From assembly GCF_023223525.1 (NCBI RefSeq), contig NZ_JALPRX010000065.1, positions 1-64,000 of the forward strand: 64,000 nt of DNA, read 5' to 3'. This DNA is from Roseomonas acroporae (GTDB lineage: Bacteria; Pseudomonadota; Alphaproteobacteria; Acetobacterales; Acetobacteraceae). Of the stretch, positions 62,454 through 64,000 are shown in pieces (the stretch's first letter is position 1; each line of letters opens with the position of its first letter). Under the pieces are notes generated by a model. The model made no database searches and was not told where the DNA came from. It was given only the letters and a program-made list of their open reading frames with translations. The translations under genes and the position numbers were made by a program.

Positions 62454-63395
62454 ATGACCGGCCAACGCCCGCACGGGATCGGCCGCCGCGGCCTGCCGGC
62501 GGCGGCCGCCGCCTGGACGGCCCTCCCCTGGCCCCCCCTCCCCTGGCCCCCCCTCCCCTGGGCGACGCGCCCCGCCCGCGCCGCGGCCGGCCGGGTCGTC
62601 TGCATCGGCGCCGCGCTGACCGAATGCGTCTTCGCCCTCGGCGAGGGGCCGCACCTCGTGGCGCGCGACAGCTCCTCGCGCTTCCCCGCCGCCGCCCTGG
62701 CGCTGCCAGACATCGGCTACATGCGCGCCCTGCCGCCGGAGGGGATCGCCAGCCTCTCGCCCGACCTCGTGATCCTCTCGGAGGAGGCCGGCCCGGCCGA
62801 GGCGGTGGCGGTGCTGCGCGCCACCGGCCTGCCGATGCGCACCCTGCCCGACGGCGCCGGCCCCGGCGCCGCCGAGGCGAAGCTGCGCGGCGTCGGCGCG
62901 GCGCTGGGGCGCGACGCCGAGCCGGTGGCGCGCCAGGTGGCGGCGGACTGGGCGATGCTGGACGCGCCGCTCGCCGGGTTGCGCGCCCGCCCCCGGGTGC
63001 TGTTCGTGCTCTCCCTCGCGCGCGGCGCGCCGCTGGTCTCGGGCGAGGGCACCCATGCCGACGCCGCCATCGCCGCGGCGGGCGGCGTCAACCCGGTGCG
63101 CGGCTGGCGCGGCTACCGGCCGCTCTCGGCCGAGTCGGCGGCGACCCTGGCGCCGGACGTGATCCTGATGATGGATTTCGCCCTGCAGGAGGCCGGCGGC
63201 GCCGCCGCCGTGTTCGCCACGCCGGCCCTGGCGGTGACCCCGGCCGCGCGCGCCGGCCGGGTGGTCGCGCTGGATGGCGGGCTGATGCTCGGCTTCGGCC
63301 CGCGCGCCGCCCATGGCCGACGGGCGCTCGCGGCGCTGCTGCACCCGGACGCCGCCCTGCCGCCGCTGCCGGAGCGTCCGTGGACGGCGGCGTGA
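62454..63395 (+). CDS. hmuT: Hemin ABC transporter periplasmic binding protein HmuT
   Basis: A 313-residue class III periplasmic binding protein. The N-terminal GRRGLPAAAAAW has a twin Arg. It runs into an odd PWPPLPWPPLPW repeat before the cut region ARAAAG. Mature signatures are RVVCIGAALTECVFALG, LVARDSSSRFPAAALALPDIGYMRALPPEGIASLSPDLVILSEEAGP, RVLFVLSLARGAPLVSGEGTHADAAIAAAGGVNPV, GYRPLSAESAATLAPDVILMMDF and VVALDGGLMLGFGPRA, matching HmuT/ShuT. ATG 62454 is chosen. Its stop overlaps a GTG start of the permease by 4 bases. Confidence 0.9.
   Translation: MTGQRPHGIGRRGLPAAAAAWTALPWPPLPWPPLPWATRPARAAAGRVVCIGAALTECVFALGEGPHLVARDSSSRFPAAALALPDIGYMRALPPEGIASLSPDLVILSEEAGPAEAVAVLRATGLPMRTLPDGAGPGAAEAKLRGVGAALGRDAEPVARQVAADWAMLDAPLAGLRARPRVLFVLSLARGAPLVSGEGTHADAAIAAAGGVNPVRGWRGYRPLSAESAATLAPDVILMMDFALQEAGGAAAVFATPALAVTPAARAGRVVALDGGLMLGFGPRAAHGRRALAALLHPDAALPPLPERPWTAA
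62521..62563 (+). repeat. 15-bp tandem repeat in the hmuT signal region
   Basis: CCCTCCCCTGGCCCC occurs at 62521 and 62536 with a third partial copy from 62551. It encodes LPWPP units within the signal peptide. The repeat keeps frame but inserts prolines and tryptophans into what should be a helical hydrophobic core. Confidence 0.8.
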
Positions 63396-64000
63396 GGCCG
63401 GCGGCGGGGGGCGCCGCCGCGCCGGCGCCCGCCCCCGGCCCGGACCGGACCGCCGGCGCGCCCCCCTCCGCCACCCGGGTGCTGGCGCTCGGCGGGCTGC
63501 TGCTCGCCGCCGCCATGCTGGCCGGGCTGCTGCTCGGCCCGGCCGCGGTCACCGCGCGCGGCCTGCTGGCGACGCTGCTCGACGCGGCCGGCCTCGCGCC
63601 GCTGCCGGCCGAGCATGCCCGCGACGCGGCGGTGCTGGGCGTGATCCGCGCCCCGCGCGTGCTGCTCGCCGCCATGCTGGGCGCCGGGCTGGCAGCGGCG
63701 GGCACGGTGATGCAGGGGCTGTTCCGCAACCCGCTCGCCGATCCCGCCCTGCTCGGCATCTCGGCCGGCGCGGCGCTGGCCGCCGTCGCCGCGATCGTGT
63801 TCGGCCATGGTCTGTTCGGGGGCCTGTTCGGGCCGCAGGCCGGGGCGCTCGGCCTCTGGCTGCTGCCGGTGGCGGCCTTCGCGGGCGGCCTCGCCATCAC
63901 CTTCGCCCTGTCGCGGCTCGGCACGCGGGCGGGGGTGACCAGCGTGCCGCTGCTGCTGCTCTCGGGGGTCGCGCTGAACGCGCTGTGCGGCGCGCTGACC
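63392..64000 (+). CDS. hmuU: Hemin ABC transporter permease HmuU (FecCD family), partial at the window edge
   Basis: The first 203 codons of a FecCD/BtuC-type inner-membrane permease. My translation from GTG 63392 reads an Ala/Pro-rich N-terminus, then helices around LALGGLLLAAAMLAGLLLG. VIRAPRVLLAAMLGAGLAAAGTVMQGLFRNPLADPALLGISAGAALAAV follows, with the conserved RxPR and MQGLxxNPLAxPxxLGIS blocks of the family. The next segments are LWLLPVAAFAGGLAITFALSRLG and VPLLLLSGVALNALCGAL. The GTGA overlap with hmuT supports this start. It continues past base 64000, with hmuV expected next. Confidence 0.88.
   Translation, partial: MRPAAGGAAAPAPAPGPDRTAGAPPSATRVLALGGLLLAAAMLAGLLLGPAAVTARGLLATLLDAAGLAPLPAEHARDAAVLGVIRAPRVLLAAMLGAGLAAAGTVMQGLFRNPLADPALLGISAGAALAAVAAIVFGHGLFGGLFGPQAGALGLWLLPVAAFAGGLAITFALSRLGTRAGVTSVPLLLLSGVALNALCGALT

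Noticed and set aside
59373-63344. Minus-strand ORF of 1323 residues across cpaA start, the heme receptor and hmuT
   Set aside because: It spans several well-supported genes on both strands and has only low-complexity Ala/Arg/Gly/Glu sequence.

Overview
The window is GC-rich chromosomal DNA (G and C dominate every intergenic stretch and third codon position). It reads like an alphaproteobacterium, most probably an Acetobacteraceae/Roseomonas-type organism. That inference rests on overall gene content: Bug/TctC periplasmic binding proteins without their permeases, osmoregulated periplasmic glucan genes, a complete Tad pilus operon, and a MerR/LiuR-style fatty-acid regulon. No rRNA, tRNA, CRISPR array, phage or insertion sequence is visible. 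I read about 52 protein genes; the last one runs off the right edge.

Layout, left part. 0-10 kb: a LigB/DODA-type dioxygenase, a CMD-family protein, opgG-opgH for periplasmic glucan synthesis, an MFS exporter with its own MerR regulator (two matching palindromic operators), a DUF3309 micro-protein, and a gabD-like aldehyde dehydrogenase. 10-13 kb: a YeeE/YedE transporter and glutathione reductase. 13-23 kb: a fatty-acid uptake and beta-oxidation island (SCP2 protein and divergent fadL, fadD, MerR regulator, thiolase, HAD-ECH fusion, acyl-CoA dehydrogenase). A TTGACG-19 bp-TAATAG promoter carrying a TGACGT-AA-ACGTCA palindrome precedes fadL. 23-26.4 kb: an MscS channel with a cyclic-nucleotide-binding tail, and an MFS transporter behind a perfect GAAAACGTTTTC palindrome.

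Middle part. 26.5-33.2 kb: divergent phnF and a tightly overlapping phnGHIJKLM cluster for the C-P lyase core. 33.5-36.6 kb: an unusual autotransporter whose passenger is a PAP2-type acid phosphatase, with a Pho-box-like site upstream. Together these suggest a phosphorus-scavenging neighbourhood. 37-47.7 kb: a catabolic cluster (IclR regulator, DUF1537 four-carbon acid-sugar kinase, PdxA2-like dehydrogenase, iron alcohol dehydrogenase, sialidase-like BNR protein, DapA/NanA-type aldolase, two Bug binding proteins, SDR, FAD-linked oxidase). It looks like a pathway for a sugar acid, possibly previously undescribed.

Right part. 48.0-59.4 kb on the minus strand: a Tad/Flp pilus operon in the order cpaA-cpaB-cpaC-short cpaD-cpaE/tadZ-cpaF/tadA-tadB-tadC-tadD-tadE-tadE/F-tadG, with no flp pilin gene in the window. 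59.5-64 kb: a Fur-like palindrome, then a TonB heme receptor, hemin-binding protein and start of the hemin permease.

Start codons were chosen from Shine-Dalgarno matches, overlap with the upstream stop and family N-termini; many are uncertain because long shadow ORFs are common at this GC content. All functions are read from motifs and context; no database search was run.
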